Assembly: GCF_037126465.1 (NCBI RefSeq)
Contig: NC_088206.1
Coordinates: 9,895,187-9,959,186 of the forward strand
Direction: 5' to 3'
Origin: Ornithodoros turicata
Taxonomy: Eukaryota > Arthropoda > Arachnida > Ixodida > Argasidae
Length of the DNA: 64,000 bases
Under the pieces are notes generated by a model that searched no databases, was not told the DNA's origin, and saw only the letters and a program-made list of their open reading frames with translations. The position numbers and the translations under genes are program-made. Below, in pieces: positions 1 to 9,660 of the stretch (positions are counted from its first letter, which is position 1; every line of letters starts with the position of its first letter).

Positions 1-990
1 TTCCAAAATCGCTACATCAAAGCGGTGTATTCCATTCAAAACACTGTTCCAGATTAGTGTTTACAACAAACACCTCCAATAACCAATAAACACCTCCTTC
101 GACGCAGTTATTGTAGTCGAGTATAAACGTGTGTTCAAAAATAATAAGAATAACAATACTTTACTTGTTACTGTGACCACTACTTAGTAGCAATCTGTAC
201 GCATGCCTCTTGTAAATATTATCCGGGTGTCACAAAAACTGTGACAGGGCAGTTGATGTCACAATATGCGACATAGTGCGTGCGACTATAACACGCGTGG
301 AATGCAAGTTTCACCAGTATGTACATGCATACCTGCGGCTCGCTTGGTGGATGACGATGAGAATAACGATGACAACCTAGTGCATCAATAACGACCCGAT
401 TTCACCCTGAATTACAAAAACAGCACCCTATGCGCCTAAACAATCTACACCCCCCCCCCCCCCTAAAATATCAGGCCTTAGTTCACACATAAGTTGCTCT
501 ATTCACAATACCAACTTCGAGGTGTCCTGGTATCCCTATAGTCGCATTGCACTTTCAAGTTTGGCGTCACACACGCTCTAACGATTACAGTGGGCAGATC
601 TTTCCCATGCGCGGTCAACCGGAACGCGCAAACTTCGCCAGACAACAAATGTGAGTCAATTATTCTAATCGAAGTGCGACTGCACGAAATGGTCCGAAAC
701 CTAGTGTTGCAGCAGATCTGTTACACAATAGTGGGTTCTCTATAGCGCTTATCTCCTGTATACAAACTATTGGCAGAAGGGAAATGGGCCATTGGGAGAT
801 GCCGCAACTGCGCTGTAAGGAAGAGCAGCGGAATGATAGAGGACGTACTTGAGCAACTCATTAGACACGGTGGACAACCGGAAAGTGACTTTTGAGTGTC
901 ATTAAGCGCATTTCAGTCTCATCCAATCTTTCGTGGAGCCTGACGCTGTCATTAGTGAAAACGACACACACACACATACATTGGTGGTGA
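1..990. other. No gene seen; non-coding sequence
   Basis: No reading frame or repeat here could be tied to a known family. A run of 14 C lies at 450-463. Short C or G runs recur across the window, often beside LINE 3' ends, but no LINE tail could be recognised around this one. A short CA stretch near 966-976 leads into the next repeat. Confidence 0.5.
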
Positions 991-993
991 TGG

Positions 994-1017
994 GGATTGG
1001 ATTGGATTGGATTGGAT
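994..1017 (+). repeat. (GGATT)n microsatellite
   Basis: About four to five copies of a five-base unit GGATT, directly left of a minus-strand SINE. Short tandem 3' tails of this kind often end LINEs, so this may be the end of a retrotransposon copy. Only the microsatellite itself is certain. Confidence 0.7.
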
Positions 1018-1019
1018 AG

Positions 1020-1330
1020 TGAAAAGGAGATTAAATAAGTGGAGTGGAGTTTTAGTGGATCTGAAAAGGTGTTCGCGATAACTGTTCCGGAAACATGGTG
1101 CGCTTTAGAAGTGAATGACGTTACTTTGATCAGATCATGTTGTTTTCGTAGATTGGTCCCAATTCACCGAAATTCCCTAATGACACTGGCAACGAACCGT
1201 TCCATTTTGTCATTCATGGTCAACGGAGGAAGTGACTGAAAAGGTTAGCCAGCTGTAGGACTCGAACCCACATCTTCTGGGTTACCGGTCTCTTATCAAC
1301 TGAGCTAAGCTCACACACCTCCCTACCGAC
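1020..1330 (-). mobile_element. tRNA-derived SINE (family C)
   Basis: On the minus strand there is a tRNA-like head with an A-box-like stretch (GCTCAGTTGATAAGAG, about 1290-1306) and a perfect B box (GGGTTCGAGTCC, 1258-1269). These are the internal RNA polymerase III promoter elements. The non-tRNA body lies to the left and ends near the GGATT microsatellite. I recall this head-and-body combination from tick genomes. It is not a tRNA gene, because no paired acceptor stem was found and the match continues into a SINE-like body. A LINE would have to supply its reverse transcriptase. Confidence 0.7.
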
Positions 1331-1460
1331 TTCCAAGGGTGTGTCCATCTGAAGGGACAAAGCAGCCACTCTCTCTCACTCATCCTTCTTTCACTCTTAC
1401 ATTTTTGCTCACTCATACACACATTGATACGACGGGATCGACGCAGGCGGCAACTGTTCG

Positions 1461-1500
1461 AGGTTCGGGTTCGAGTCCTACAGCTGGCTACAGCTGGACG
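1461..1500 (+). mobile_element. SINE family C B-box fragment
   Basis: Plus-strand fragment with the same B box and following bases (GGTTCGAGTCC then tacagctggct) as the minus-strand copy about 200 bases to the left. The two therefore face each other. The A box and body are not recognisable, so this is a truncated copy or a rearranged piece of the neighbour. Confidence 0.5.
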
Positions 1501-1814
1501 CAGTACAGATCAAAACGATGGCGAAATGACGAAAAAAGCACCGAAAGAAGTCCCGAGGTTCATTAGAAAACACAGTATCCTACGCATAAATGTCACGTGA
1601 CACGAATAATAAGCGATCACGATGAGATCACTTTCGTAATTATTGAACAGCTGCAATTGACGTCACATTTGCGACGACGACGCACCTTGCGCCTCTAGTT
1701 AGGGAAATGCAGGTAGGACGCAGGGAGATACCTGAGGTAAAGCACGGTATTTCTCTGGCTCCGTAAAAAATACCACAGCAATGCCAGACCCCGAAATTTT
1801 CGTTAACGATGCAT

Positions 1815-1965
1815 TGGGGGGGGGGGGTATTATCGCTTATCGAAAGAAAGAAAAAATAAGAAAGAGAAGGCGCCAAGTTGCCACAGAGAGAGAGAGAGGA
1901 AAAAGAGGCAAGAAAATGGGAAACATGAAAAAACGGGACACACCAGCAAGACACACGACACAGCG
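1815..1965 (-). mobile_element. LINE 3' end, poly-C family (family B), truncated
   Basis: Read on the minus strand, this has the layout seen at 4055-4245: 'gtggcaactt', a pyrimidine-rich stretch, 'gataagcgata', then a run of C (seen as G12 at 1816-1827). I group copies sharing this tail as LINE family B. The longest 3' copy, at 61738-62060, still carries the end of an ORF2-like protein. No coding sequence remains here. Confidence 0.55.
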
Positions 1966-2275
1966 CGATGATCTGTTCAGTGCACAGTTCGGAGGCTGTG
2001 CCGTCTGGTGGTCACCTTCGGTTCACACCGTACAGTTCATCATAATAGCTTTCAGTTGATCACATTTGTTACAACAGGTCACATCAGTTGGTCACAGTTG
2101 GTCACAGGTTGTTGGTCTCTCAGTTCACAGCGTTGTCTATTTCTTCTTTGCTGTCAGAGAATACCTAGGAAGTCACTCTCCTTCAAGAAAGCTAGGACTA
2201 TGCTTTGTGTTGCACGCCGCGTTAACATTAGTCCAGTAGGGTAAATGAGTGACTCCAGAAGGAGGTCTGAGTGAC

Positions 2276-2587
2276 CTATTGGTTGCTCATTCTTACCATT
2301 AGACATTTGGAGTGAATGCATGCACTGCATGTTCTGCAGTGAAGCAAGATATGTTCTATATTTTCTTCGACATCACAGGTGTTGCACAGCGCATCTTTAC
2401 TTCGTCCTGTGATGTAGAAGACGTCCTTAGACTTTGCGCTTAGAGTTCGCAATCTCATTAGAAGCGAATGTTCTTCCCTCATGAAACCCTTTGTGATGCG
2501 GAAGGGGGGGGGGGAAGCTGTTTGCATCGCTGTCCTGGCATCGGTGTGAAAGCGCCATACATGTTCATTTATGCATTTACGATGCAT
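2276..2587 (-). pseudogene. LINE ORF2 C-terminal fragment (CxxC...H...C)
   Basis: A 103-codon minus-strand frame. From about residue 38 it matches the C-terminal region of non-LTR retrotransposon ORF2 proteins: a leucine/arginine stretch (SLLMRLRTLSAK), then the cysteine-histidine motif CNTCDVEENIEHILLHC (Cys-x2-Cys...His-x4-Cys). This motif is typical of the end of Jockey- and I-type LINE proteins. The reverse transcriptase and endonuclease are absent, so it is a truncated, inactive copy. The G11 run at 2504-2514 falls within the frame and is part of its odd N-terminal third, which may be frameshifted. The clade is not certain. Confidence 0.7.
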
Positions 2588-2599
2588 GGGGCGCTTAAA

Positions 2600-4050
2600 A
2601 GTCGTATTCCAGATTTCTTTCAGTATATATGTTATGAAAAGTTAGGAACAGCTCCTTCCTTAACACGTTGACAATACTGTATTTCGCCATTTTCCTATAC
2701 TGTCGGAGCGTAGATTAAGGCTTGAAATTAATTCTGGAAGGCGTATTTACTAGAAGTGTAATAGCATAAGTGCATGTTACGTCTCGAATTTTAAAAGCGC
2801 AGTACATCAAATAACGTAACAAAGTTCCTACTGCTGCGCAACTACGTAAACGTATAATACTATATGGGGCCGTTTGGTACATGACTTGGAGCGGGGCGAT
2901 GCTAGTATAGTCTTGTCCCGTATGTCGCCTCTCTCCAAGTCATACGTAAACTTGCATGCATACACGAAGCATACTGGTGCTATTGCTGGGCCTTTGGAAG
3001 TGCTATATGGCGGCGCTTGCATTGCTTTTAACACTTTTCACGATTTCACGATGAAGAAAGAGATATATAAATGAATCTGCATAATTTTTTAGCGCTTATA
3101 CAACGTCCTCCAACGCACAGTTGCGCTCCCGAAGCATGTACCTAATCTTAGTAACCCTGCACGTTGCTTCAGTTCGGTTCCCTCCAGTTTAGTTAGAGTT
3201 GAACTAAGCTTCACAAAAGTTATTCCCTACAATTTGGTACATTGAACTATATCGCACAACGTTCGTCTAAAAGATCGAGCTATGCGTTACCAGACAATTT
3301 CCGTGTTCAAATTTCAAGTTTCTGTTCTGCACGCGGTGTAGTCGATTCCAAACTGTATCAACTATACTATTAGCACCGTTCGAACATCTCTGCTACAGAT
3401 CAAATTTTACCTAAATTTTTCCTGTGGCTTCAGGCGAATCCTCTCGCAGACGCAGTCTAATACCTGTTCAGTCTGTGTTCTCGAAATTCCTAGACAATAT
3501 CGACCTATACCCGTTCATTCTCTGCTTCGTCCTTTCCGAAGCAGTGTTCAAAAGTGGGACTTCTCAGCGTACAGCGAAATAAATTAGCCATATAACAGCA
3601 CTGCGCTGTGAAGCAGCAAAAAAAATGCGGAACGCAGCTCCCTCTTAACGCAGCCCTTTCTTACTAACGTGAGATACGACACAAACTTTTGCTCACTGGC
3701 AGCTCACTCCTACCCCGAAAATAAATAAAAGGAAGAAACTGGAAGGCTGGAAGTTAACTAAGCGAGCCTGCCTCATGGCTGTCATCTGCTCGCTCCTGCA
3801 CTCGATTTATTTCTTTGCACGCAGGTTATAGAGTGCTGCATAGTATAAGAAAACATTCTCGGATCTCGTCACAGACTATTAACGTTGTCGGGTTCCTATA
3901 CGCAAGAATGTGCAGTGAAACGAGAAATTGGAGTTTTTGCGAGAAGCTGATTTCTGTCATGTGTGTGTGTGTGTATGCGAGTGCGTATGCCGCATCTTTT
4001 TCATCGTCATCCCACTCATGTACTAACCCACAGGCACTGAGGTATGGTAC
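2600..4050. other. No gene seen; AT-rich non-coding
   Basis: Only short frames without recognisable domains. Near 2876-2942 the string 'acttggag.g...gac' recurs in opposite orientations (2882-2900 and 2928-2942), giving a weak hairpin. A GT microsatellite lies near 3960-3975. Nothing here supports a host exon. Confidence 0.45.
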
Positions 4051-4054
4051 CGCA

Positions 4055-4245
4055 ATTGTTGCGGTGAATCACCTCATCCCATTTCTTGCCTTTTCTTTTT
4101 TTCTTTTTTTTTCTGTCTCTGTGGCAACTTGCCGCCCGTCTCGGCAGGCAGACAGCCCTCTCTTTCTTATTTTTTTTATTTCTTTAGATAAACGATACCT
4201 CCCCCCCCCATAATCATTCATGTAGTTGTTGTTGTTGTTCATTTC
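4055..4245 (+). mobile_element. LINE family B 3' end with poly-C and GTT tail
   Basis: Plus-strand copy of the poly-C LINE tail. It has pyrimidine-rich stretches, 'ctgtggcaacttg', 'ggcaggcagacag', 'ataaacgatacc', C9, then 'ataatcattcatgtag' and a (TTG)n terminus at 4226-4240. The arrangement poly-C, CAT-rich spacer, GTAGTTGTTG matches 56556-56600 and 61990-62060. That fixes the orientation and shows the GTT microsatellite is the true 3' end. No coding part remains. Confidence 0.6.
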
Positions 4246-4688
4246 GGAAGGAAAAAAATATGAACATATATAGACGTTCGGCGACTTTTCCTTGTTTTAA
4301 GGCATTTGGCGACTTGTCGAGTGTTCTCAACCGATCGTTACCGCTTTCTATTTCCTTCTCAATTTTCTTAGACACTATGGAGTGCATAAGCACAGGGGGT
4401 AGCAAGTGCCGGTCCCTTAAAAAGAGGAGGAAACTCACGTCCTTATAGTTTGTGTTCTTATCATCATTATCACCCACAGAGCAACTGTGGTGTCAACTGC
4501 GTCCCTTTCGTAGGGGAGCAAAGACAAACAGCGTAGACGACAGTACAGAGCTGCCAGCAGTATTCTTGAAAAAGCGGTGATACTGAATATATGTGGCCTC
4601 ATGGAGAAAAAAAAAAAAGCATCAAACACAAAATAGGAAAAGTGCAAAAACTTTTTAGCTGTCATGGGGGAGCTCATTCGTTTCTGAA

Positions 4689-4870
4689 CATCGTACAGGG
4701 TGTCCCACCGAAAAAGGACCAGGGGCTAAAGAAACAACGGAGTGCTGGACGCACATGGAACCAACTGCACATGTTTGGAAGTTGTGTGGTCTATCCAAAA
4801 ATATCTTTTTCAGAAAAAAAATCCGTTCGATAGATCGTCCGCAAAAAAATCGTTAAGGAACACCTTTTTT
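4689..4870 (+). mobile_element. One-ended DNA element with CAGGGTGTCCC terminus
   Basis: Starts with TA-CAGGGTGTCCC near 4695, the same first bases as the 875-bp foldback element at 57133. The following sequence differs and I cannot find the matching right end. It is probably a truncated or different member of the TA-targeting foldback and Tc1/mariner-like elements. Confidence 0.4.
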
Positions 4871-5107
4871 TTTTCTCTATTTTGTTCATCGCGCATCTTC
4901 GAAGTTTGTGGGTATGTTTGTGTGCGTGCATGTCCAGGTATTTTCTTTATCTCTTTCTCTCTCGCGGTAGATCTTGTTATTACAGCACTTATCGCTCAAT
5001 ATTATTTTCTTCTAATATGTTACAAGCTGGATCAGGAAAGTGCCACTTTAATATAGCGGTGAAATAAATCGAATATTGTAGTTTTCCCAAGATTACAGCC
5101 CGGGTTT

Positions 5108-5302
5108 GAAAATATACCTTCAAGGGGATATATATATGTTTATACCATGAGATGCAAATAATATACCTTCAGGGAGGCATAAGATAATATACCTTAAGGG
5201 AGGCATAAAGTTACTACACCTCGAAGGAGGTATAGCGTTTATACATCAAAAGGTATGCGCTCTGGGACGAGCCGTTTATATACCCTAAGAGGTATTTTTT
5301 TT
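5108..5302. repeat. Cluster of short imperfect palindromes, consensus TATACCTT-AGGGAGGTATA
   Basis: Six or seven units of about 20 bases, each an imperfect inverted repeat built on 'tatacctt' and 'aggaggtata', spaced about 22-40 bases apart. Clear examples: 5113-5134, 5160-5182, 5188-5212, 5216-5237, 5242-5257, 5276-5297. Units differ in sequence but keep the dyad, suggesting amplification or pressure on the palindrome rather than simple slippage. Could be a palindromic mobile repeat or a cluster of protein-binding dyads. Function unknown. Confidence 0.55.
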
Positions 5303-5424
5303 TCTAACAGTGCAGTTTCTTTGAGTTATTACAGCAGGGGGACGATAATGACGGTGCTCATGGGATAGCCATCGTAGCACCCTAGTGCGTGTCTTTACGA
5401 CCAACACGAACTATTGTTTGCTCA

Positions 5425-5690
5425 GCGCAAGATCGCGAGTTCAATCCCGGCAGAGTATATACGGTAGCAATGTGGGAGAGGTAAACATTGCCTCCAGCAC
5501 CGGAATAGCAAGCCCACATCGTGGCTAATCTTTCCCTTCTCTTTCTTTCTTTTCTTTTTTTTTTTACTTTGCATTAAACATATCCCCCCCAGCACCGTGT
5601 GTCGGAGATTTCCGGGGCACGTGAACAGAACCCGAGGTGGTCGAAATTATCCGCAGTCCTACCCTGCAGCACGTGCAGTATGTCGCTACA
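5425..5690 (+). mobile_element. SINE family D, interrupted
   Basis: A B-box-like GAGTTCAATCCCGG (5438-5452) is followed by 'gtaaacattgcctccagcacc' split by an insertion, then 'gtcggagatttccgg', 'gcacgtgaacagaacccg' and 'aggtggtcgaaattatcc'. The same order occurs at 56290-56430. The motif 'ctccggcgcacgt..aggtggtcgaaattatc' is one I recall as very abundant in tick genomes. The copy is split by a LINE tail at 5503-5590. Confidence 0.65.
5503..5590 (+). mobile_element. 88-bp LINE family B tail inserted in SINE D
   Basis: Begins 'gaatagcaagccc', runs through a pyrimidine tract and 'cattaaacatat' and ends in C7. It is bracketed by AGCACCG at 5496-5502 and again at 5591-5597. Removing the insert and one copy restores the uninterrupted SINE D order seen at 56310-56330. 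It is therefore a retrotransposed, severely 5'-truncated LINE end that arrived after the SINE. Confidence 0.7.
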
Positions 5691-5699
5691 CGAATAGAC

Positions 5700-7245
5700 C
5701 GGAACACCTTACGTGTAAATCTGCTCCAATTACCCATTACGAACGATCATAGTGCGCGGAAGCGTTTTCGCGGACACTCTCGCCGAAGACGATGTTATGT
5801 CTCGTCGCAACATAGCCGTCCATGAAGCCAACGTAAGACAGGCAGTTAGGCACGATCATTATAGTATCCTTGGTAGCGATGAAATATACGGACGCACACA
5901 TACGCAGGCGCTAGCTTCGACAGCTCTTCTAATGGCCCGAATTCGTATATATTTTAGCGCTACCAAGGAAGCCGATATGTATCGACATGCCCAAAGGAAA
6001 GTCATAACGATCATCACGCTTTAACGTCGAACGGTGCCTAGAGGAAACAGCCCTATATTGACATAATATCTCCGTTACGGGCAAGCACACACTCCCCTAA
6101 TTGCCCCCTCGATGTTTCACGAGCAATCGATAGGACAACTTGCCGTGCTCCCTACGTTATACAGGAGTAATTAGCGCCGTGAAGTGCAGCGAAACAAAAG
6201 GGGAATAAAACCAAGCATGAGATTAAAAAGGAAACAGGTGATCAGCTTTCGTGACCTGGACGCGAGACGATTTCGACTACACGATCGTCATGCTGGCCCG
6301 TAATTTTCATTTGCGGGTTCAAGAATGATTCAGCGAAAAAAAAAAGAAAGACGTAGAAAAGAAGAAGAAGAAGAGGAGGAGGAGGAGCGTACGAAGGAGC
6401 ATGCTCCTGCAGGTGCTTCTATGATTGAATACTGAAGCGGAAGTAATATCGTGACGGATTCTTCGTCTCCGGACACACACGGGGTTATAGAGTTCCGGGT
6501 TTTCGGAGTTTAATATTTTCTGGGAAATCGGAAGTTTTTGGTCGTTTATTTTTATTTCTTTATTTATTTATTTTTTTTTGCAACTGAGTTAATATCCGAC
6601 ACCTGAGGAGAAACACTTCGAATATGACATCCACAAAAATAATTTGAAGCTGCTCTGAAAAAAAGAAAAAAAGACGCTTCTGTTGTGCGGCATTTCCAGT
6701 ACTGGGAAATGACTGAAGATTCCCATAAAATCTTCATTAAAGCAATCGTGCATCACTAGGGATAGTTTCATACGTCAACGCGTCAACCACACCTTCGATG
6801 TATCACGTAGCGTTGCTCACTCAGAATTCTTCAGAAAGTCATTCTTCCCATTAGCCGAATTCGAGTGGAACCGCCCTACTCCAGTACATAGTGGATATTG
6901 TTTACCCCATTGTCTTTCGGAAACATCTCAATCCTCATTCATTTTTCTAGTAGCCAACTACCTTTCCGTTCCATCGTCATGTTTTCTTAGTGATAATTAA
7001 TTCACTCTTATTCGTATCAAGCGAGTATTCGTAGTATTTATTCGGTGTTCTTAATAATGTATTAACACCTACTGTATTGTGTTTAAAATTTTTATTACCC
7101 ATGTAATGACCCTCATTGTCCTTTTGGTCTTTGAATAATATATAAATACATAAAAATAATATGTCCTCGCGTCGAGTAGAGTCACTATGTAAGGTGCCCC
7201 AGGGTCGTGGGGTATCCTATTCAGTGACCTCAATGCCGAGGTGGC
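5700..7245. other. No gene seen; possible one-ended hAT fragment
   Basis: A GAA/GAG stretch lies at 6357-6388. From about 6487 the bases 'tagagttccgggttttcgg' resemble the terminus of the hAT element at 7254 (TAGGGTTCCGCGTTTTCG), so a one-ended relative may start there. I could not find its other end. No supported coding sequence. Confidence 0.4.
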
Positions 7246-7420
7246 CTTATAGGTAGGGTTCCGCGTTTTCGATGTGTATTTTTGGGCGGACTCGGCGTAT
7301 GTTTTTCGATGTTTATTGATTTTCGCGAAATCGGAGTTTTTCGATGTTTTTCCTAGTGTACAAGTGCTAGTTTTCCTGTTTGCAAGTGCTGCAAGAAATG
7401 ACCGGAAGGCGTTTGCTTAC

Positions 7421-7953
7421 CTTGTTCGTTACGAGGATTCTTCAGATTCACGTGGCGCCGCGATTGCACGTGCTCCGATATGCACGCCGCACCTCTTCCA
7501 CAGCCCGCATTAACTGTCACGCGACAATACTTGCATACGACAACACCTTCCTTGCCTGAGAGTTCAAAATCTTGATTTCCGCAAACGTAGTCCGAGGCCA
7601 CCAGCTCCGGTGGCGCAGCGGTAACGCGTGCGCTTGGAGACTGGGAGGTCCGCGGTTCGAATCCCCGGGCCGGCTGTGCCGTCTGGGGTTTTTCCTGGGT
7701 TTCCCTCAGATGTGTAATAGGCGTATGCCGGCACAGTTCCCCTGAAGTCGGCCCATGGACGCAGCTATCCTCCCCCCGAGCGGATTCCGCTCGGTCTTCC
7801 ACTTCACCCATTCCTCTCCTCCTCTCCACCACCTTTCCCTTCCCGAGAAACATGTCGCCTAATCAGGCAGGCAGACCTCTCGGGTTCCTCCCAACGACAC
7901 TCCTCCTCCTCCTCCTCCTCCTAGTCCGAGGCCCTCTTCCTTTTTCTTCCCAT
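7421..7953 (-). pseudogene. hAT transposase exon 1, zinc-finger part, split by SINE
   Basis: Minus strand. ATG at 7953-7951 opens a frame with a basic start (MGRKRKR, nuclear-signal-like). It is interrupted at the SINE and continues from about 7599 leftward with VCKYCRVTV and ISEHVQSRRHVNLK. That gives Cys-x2-Cys followed by His-x5-His, the layout of the BED/C2H2-like finger at the N-terminus of many hAT transposases and of domesticated CGGBP1-type proteins. The frame ends at a good 5' splice signal (CAAG/GTAAGC, 7421/7420), so it was once a first exon. The rest of the transposase is absent. A longer frame reading into the SINE is an artefact. Family by domain logic; function lost. Confidence 0.65.
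7600..7921 (+). mobile_element. tRNA-derived SINE (family B) inside the hAT element
   Basis: A box TGGCGCAGCGG (about 7610-7620) and B box GGTTCGAATCC (7654-7664), then the body 'ggctgtgccgtctgggg', 'cggcacagttcccctgaag', 'gtcggccca', and a (CTC)n tail at 7901-7921. TAGTCCGAGGCC at 7588-7599 is repeated exactly at 7922-7933, a 12-bp target duplication. Excision restores the transposase frame. The middle is shared with family A SINEs but the 3' third differs. Confidence 0.88.
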
Positions 7954-8674
7954 CTCGGGTGCCCCGGAAAGACAGGACCGCCGTATGTGGAAAGTGGAGG
8001 TGTATGTAATGTCGCAACCTCTCCACTAAACAACAAAAGGCCGGCTACCGAGATTCTGCTTGACGTCACGTCCCTAAAAGGTTCACAAGCACGGTGGGGC
8101 ACCTACAATGGCAGAAGAATGAGATTGCGACCGGCGCACCCGATCGGGGACAAAGGGATTGATCCTGGAACGCTCAATGTGGTCGCAGGTCACCCCAACC
8201 CTAGCAAATACCAATAAAAGAAGAGTAATAAAGGAAAGCATGCTTGGCATGTTGGAATCTTAAGCTGGGCAGCAATTTAACTGTCATGGCTCCTTCGAAT
8301 GTTCCTCTGTATTCGATGTTTTTCGATTAAAACCGAATGAGGGAAAATTTAACCGGCGTATGTTTTTCGGTGCTTTTCGATTAAAACCGAAAACGCAGAA
8401 CCCTACTTATAGGCAAGGACGTAGCCCACCCGTATTACATGTATGCTTCGGGCATTGTTAGATGAAAGACTTGCAGAGTGGATTTGGGTGCATAGCGTTA
8501 CGCTTTCTCGTCGTGGAAGCTGCTAACCCGCCATGTGGCAGCATGGACACCAAAAGAAAACGAATCCCATCATAAATCCATAATCATTTCCCTCTCTCTA
8601 TTATTCGTCAACATCAACATCATTTTGCTGATATCTCTGCAGGTGTAACACCCAAAACCGGAGTTTTTCGTATA

Positions 8675-9225
8675 CAGGGTGTTTTTTTTTTTTAATCCGT
8701 TACAGAATCTTTATAAAAAGCCATGAGAGCAGCATATATGTGTCTGTTTTGCAGTTGAATTCTACGGCCAGGCTGACATCGTCACGAAGAAAGTATGCAA
8801 CTGGAAGACGACTAATTACCTAACATTCATTAACTAACTCTTGGGATAACAGGCAAAACCAGGATGAGAGACTATCGTAGTTGAAAGACGTAGTTGAAAA
8901 CTTAGATTCGACGTTTAAAAAATTCTGAAACACGCACCTGCCTTACGCGTCACGGTTTCGGTTTTCGACTCATTTACATATCAAAATTCGGGGGTGGATA
9001 TCTTCACGCACGTGCGTGTTTCAGGATTTAAAAAAAAAACGTGGAATGACTTTCAGCTTAAGGAGTTCCTTAACGAATTTTGAGTAATTAGTTATCTTGA
9101 GTTGCATACTTTCGTCGAGAGAATGTCAGCCTGGCCGTAGAACAATTGCGAAAACGACAGCTATGCGGCTCTCACTGCTTTTCTTTTTCTAAAAATTCTG
9201 TAACGGATAAAAAAAAACGTGCTGA
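8675..9225. mobile_element. Foldback-type DNA element (family F1)
   Basis: The two halves are imperfect reverse complements over most of about 550 bp. Left has 'atccgttacagaat', 'ctacggccaggctgacat', 'gcatgcaact'-like and 'taattac'; right carries the complements at 9070-9210. The centre is 'ttcgactcatttacatatca'. Left end is TA-CAGGGTGTTT. A second copy lies at 30228-31019. No coding capacity; mobilised, if ever, by another element's transposase. Confidence 0.7.
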
Positions 9226-9559
9226 ATATTAAAAAACATTTCCATAAAATAATTTTATAACCTAGTTATAAAATATGCTGTTTGAGGTTACTTTTGAAGA
9301 ACAAACCGTTCGGCTTGTTGGCGTTGTATACTTGAGTAGGTTGAAGTATATGAAGATTAAATACGGCCTTTGAGTGCTTCTGCTCGCACCTTTGCAGTCG
9401 AATCTGCTTAAGTAAGCTATTTTTGCTCTTACAACCCGAATACTAATCCGATGCTTAACGTCTCCCCCTTTCCTTTATGCTTTATCCTGCTACACCCACT
9501 CTACCCCTTTCCTGTCTCCTGTTTTTGTTTGTTCTCTTTTTCCTAGCTCTTTTTTTTTT
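9226..9559. other. No gene seen
   Basis: AT-rich sequence between a foldback element and a LINE tail. No recognisable frame, repeat or RNA. Confidence 0.4.
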
Positions 9560-9660
9560 CACCCACAAACGCATTTTGGAGTAGTCAGCTCTGACTGGGT
9601 CGGTACTAACCTCTCCATATTTTTCTTTCCTTTTCCAATCCAATCTAATCCCAAATATTC
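9560..9660 (+). mobile_element. Diverged LINE family A 3' end
   Basis: The order 'ggagtagtcag', 'gactgggtcggtactaacctctccatat', pyrimidines, then 'ccaatccaatctaatcc' parallels the LINE tails at 11508-11702 and 52052-52262. Those read 'ctggagtagccagtcccgag', 'ctcgagactaccatctcc', then (CAAT)n. The match is partial, so this may be an older copy or a sister family. Confidence 0.45.

Larger units (their letters stand above)
7254..8405 (-). mobile_element. hAT element with 8-bp target duplication
   Basis: Terminal inverted repeats: left TAGGGTTCCGCGTTTTCG and right CGAAAACGCAGAACCCTA, with further matching subterminal 'cggcgtatgtttttcg'. CTTATAGG occurs exactly at 7246-7253 and 8406-8413, the 8-bp duplication expected of hAT transposition. 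On the minus strand it retains a transposase first exon (7421-7953) but no catalytic domain, so it is a deletion derivative that cannot move itself. A SINE sits inside it (7600-7921). Subterminal 'tttttcgatg' repeats are plausible transposase-binding sites, an inference from hAT biology. Confidence 0.85.

Noticed and set aside
1258..1310. True tRNA gene on the minus strand
   Set aside because: A and B boxes are present but no paired acceptor stem was found, and the sequence continues into a SINE-like body.
7353..7853. 166-codon minus-strand frame as one gene
   Set aside because: Its N-terminal half is SINE sequence read backwards; only the C-terminal part beyond the SINE junction is transposase.
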